A DNA stretch of 5,702 nucleotides from Elusimicrobiota bacterium (lineage in GTDB: Bacteria; CG03; SLGR01; PWQF01): positions 1 to 5,702 of the forward strand of contig PWOI01000099.1 of assembly GCA_003557485.1 (NCBI GenBank), written 5' to 3'. This document shows, piece by piece, positions 5,294 to 5,702 of the stretch; positions within the stretch are counted from its first letter, which is position 1, and every line of letters begins with the position of its first letter. A program made the position numbers and the translations under genes. Under the pieces are notes generated by a model. That model saw only the letters and a program-made list of their open reading frames with translations. It made no database searches and had not been told where the DNA came from.

Positions 5294-5702
5294 ATGGAAG
5301 AAAAAACATGCTCAAGGGTACATATGCCCTTAATAGGTGAAACAGCGCCCGCTTTCAAAGCGGACACAACACAGGGAGAAATCAATTTTCCTAAGGATTA
5401 TGAGGGGAAATGGGTCATACTGTTCAGCCATCCGGCTGACTTTACGCCGGTATGCACTACGGAGTTTATGACATTTGCTACAATGGAAAAGGAGTTTGAA
5501 GATTTAAACTGCAAACTTATAGGTCTTTCCATTGACAGCAGGCACTCCCATATAGCATGGCTGAGAACCATACAGGAAAAGATAGATTATAAGGGAATGA
5601 AGAATGTTGAGGTGAAATTTCCCGTAATTGCTGATCTTAAAATGGAAGTGGCAAAAAAATATGGAATGGTACAGCCTGAAGCAAGCGACGAAAGCGCAGT
5701 TA
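5294..5702 (+). CDS. Peroxiredoxin, 1-Cys/Prx6 type (3' truncated by window)
   Basis: The first 136 codons of a thiol peroxidase that reduces hydrogen peroxide, organic hydroperoxides or peroxynitrite in the cytoplasm. The N-terminus shows the thioredoxin-fold entry MPLIGETAPAFKADTTQG (11-28), then GKWVILFSHPADFTPVC (38-54). This contains the PxxxTxxC active site with Pro47, Thr51 and the peroxidatic Cys54. The following TTEF is typical of the Prx6 group, as are LIGLSIDSRHSHIAWL (75-90) and FPVIAD further on. Prx6-type enzymes usually have about 210-220 residues, so roughly a third, including the conserved Arg and any C-terminal resolving Cys, lies outside. A strong ribosome site AAAGGAGG (5281-5288) is 5 bases before the ATG, which fixes the start. 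The gene sits 95 bases after the cassette and is probably a separate unit. It suggests an organism that meets oxidative stress, common in anaerobes too. Confidence 0.94.
   Translation, partial: MEEKTCSRVHMPLIGETAPAFKADTTQGEINFPKDYEGKWVILFSHPADFTPVCTTEFMTFATMEKEFEDLNCKLIGLSIDSRHSHIAWLRTIQEKIDYKGMKNVEVKFPVIADLKMEVAKKYGMVQPEASDESAV

Noticed and set aside
5232-5333. Small + strand frame (33 codons) starting ATG at 5232 and running into the peroxiredoxin gene
   Set aside because: No ribosome site before the ATG, a low-complexity Lys/Glu/Arg product, and overlap with the well-supported peroxiredoxin start in another frame.

Overview
The window holds seven protein-coding genes, all on the + strand, two of them cut by the window edges. 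No RNA genes, CRISPR arrays or insertion sequences were seen. The genes are typically bacterial: clear Shine-Dalgarno sites, short gaps and overlapping genes. The PII protein and glutamine synthetase resemble those of Clostridia-like or deep-branching anaerobic bacteria more than those of Proteobacteria. The sequence alone does not fix the phylum.

Region 1 (1-2787) is a nitrogen-assimilation operon: the 3' end of an ammonium channel gene (amtB), a PII regulator (glnK), a type I glutamine synthetase (glnA) and an ammonia-dependent NAD synthetase (nadE). glnA and nadE overlap by 4 bases. The logic is ammonium entry, sensing of nitrogen and energy status, and two enzymes that both consume ammonia. 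The PII protein has His instead of the uridylylated T-loop Tyr51. The glutamine synthetase has Phe where the adenylylated Tyr397 of the E. coli enzyme would lie. Both changes argue against a GlnD/GlnE covalent-modification cascade and for direct effector or protein-protein control.

Region 2 (2788-3081) is an A/T-rich, 294-base gene-free stretch. It holds a weak terminator-like hairpin at the end of nadE, a perfect 9-bp-arm inverted repeat, and a good sigma70-type promoter (TTGACA, 17-base spacer, TATAAG). The -10 box of that promoter lies inside an imperfect palindrome that could be an operator.

Region 3 (3082-5198) is a three-gene cassette driven by that promoter. It encodes an AbiEi-like winged-helix antitoxin/repressor, an AbiEii-like nucleotidyltransferase toxin, and an unrecognised 169-residue protein. 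Both junctions are the same 8-base overlap (ATGAATAG and ATGAATAA), which suggests tight translational coupling. Abortive-infection AbiE systems are normally two-gene, so the third gene is the most interesting candidate for something undescribed.

Region 4 (5199-5702) is a 95-base leader with a 19-bp palindrome and three GGAGG motifs, followed by the start of a 1-Cys (Prx6-type) peroxiredoxin that runs off the window.
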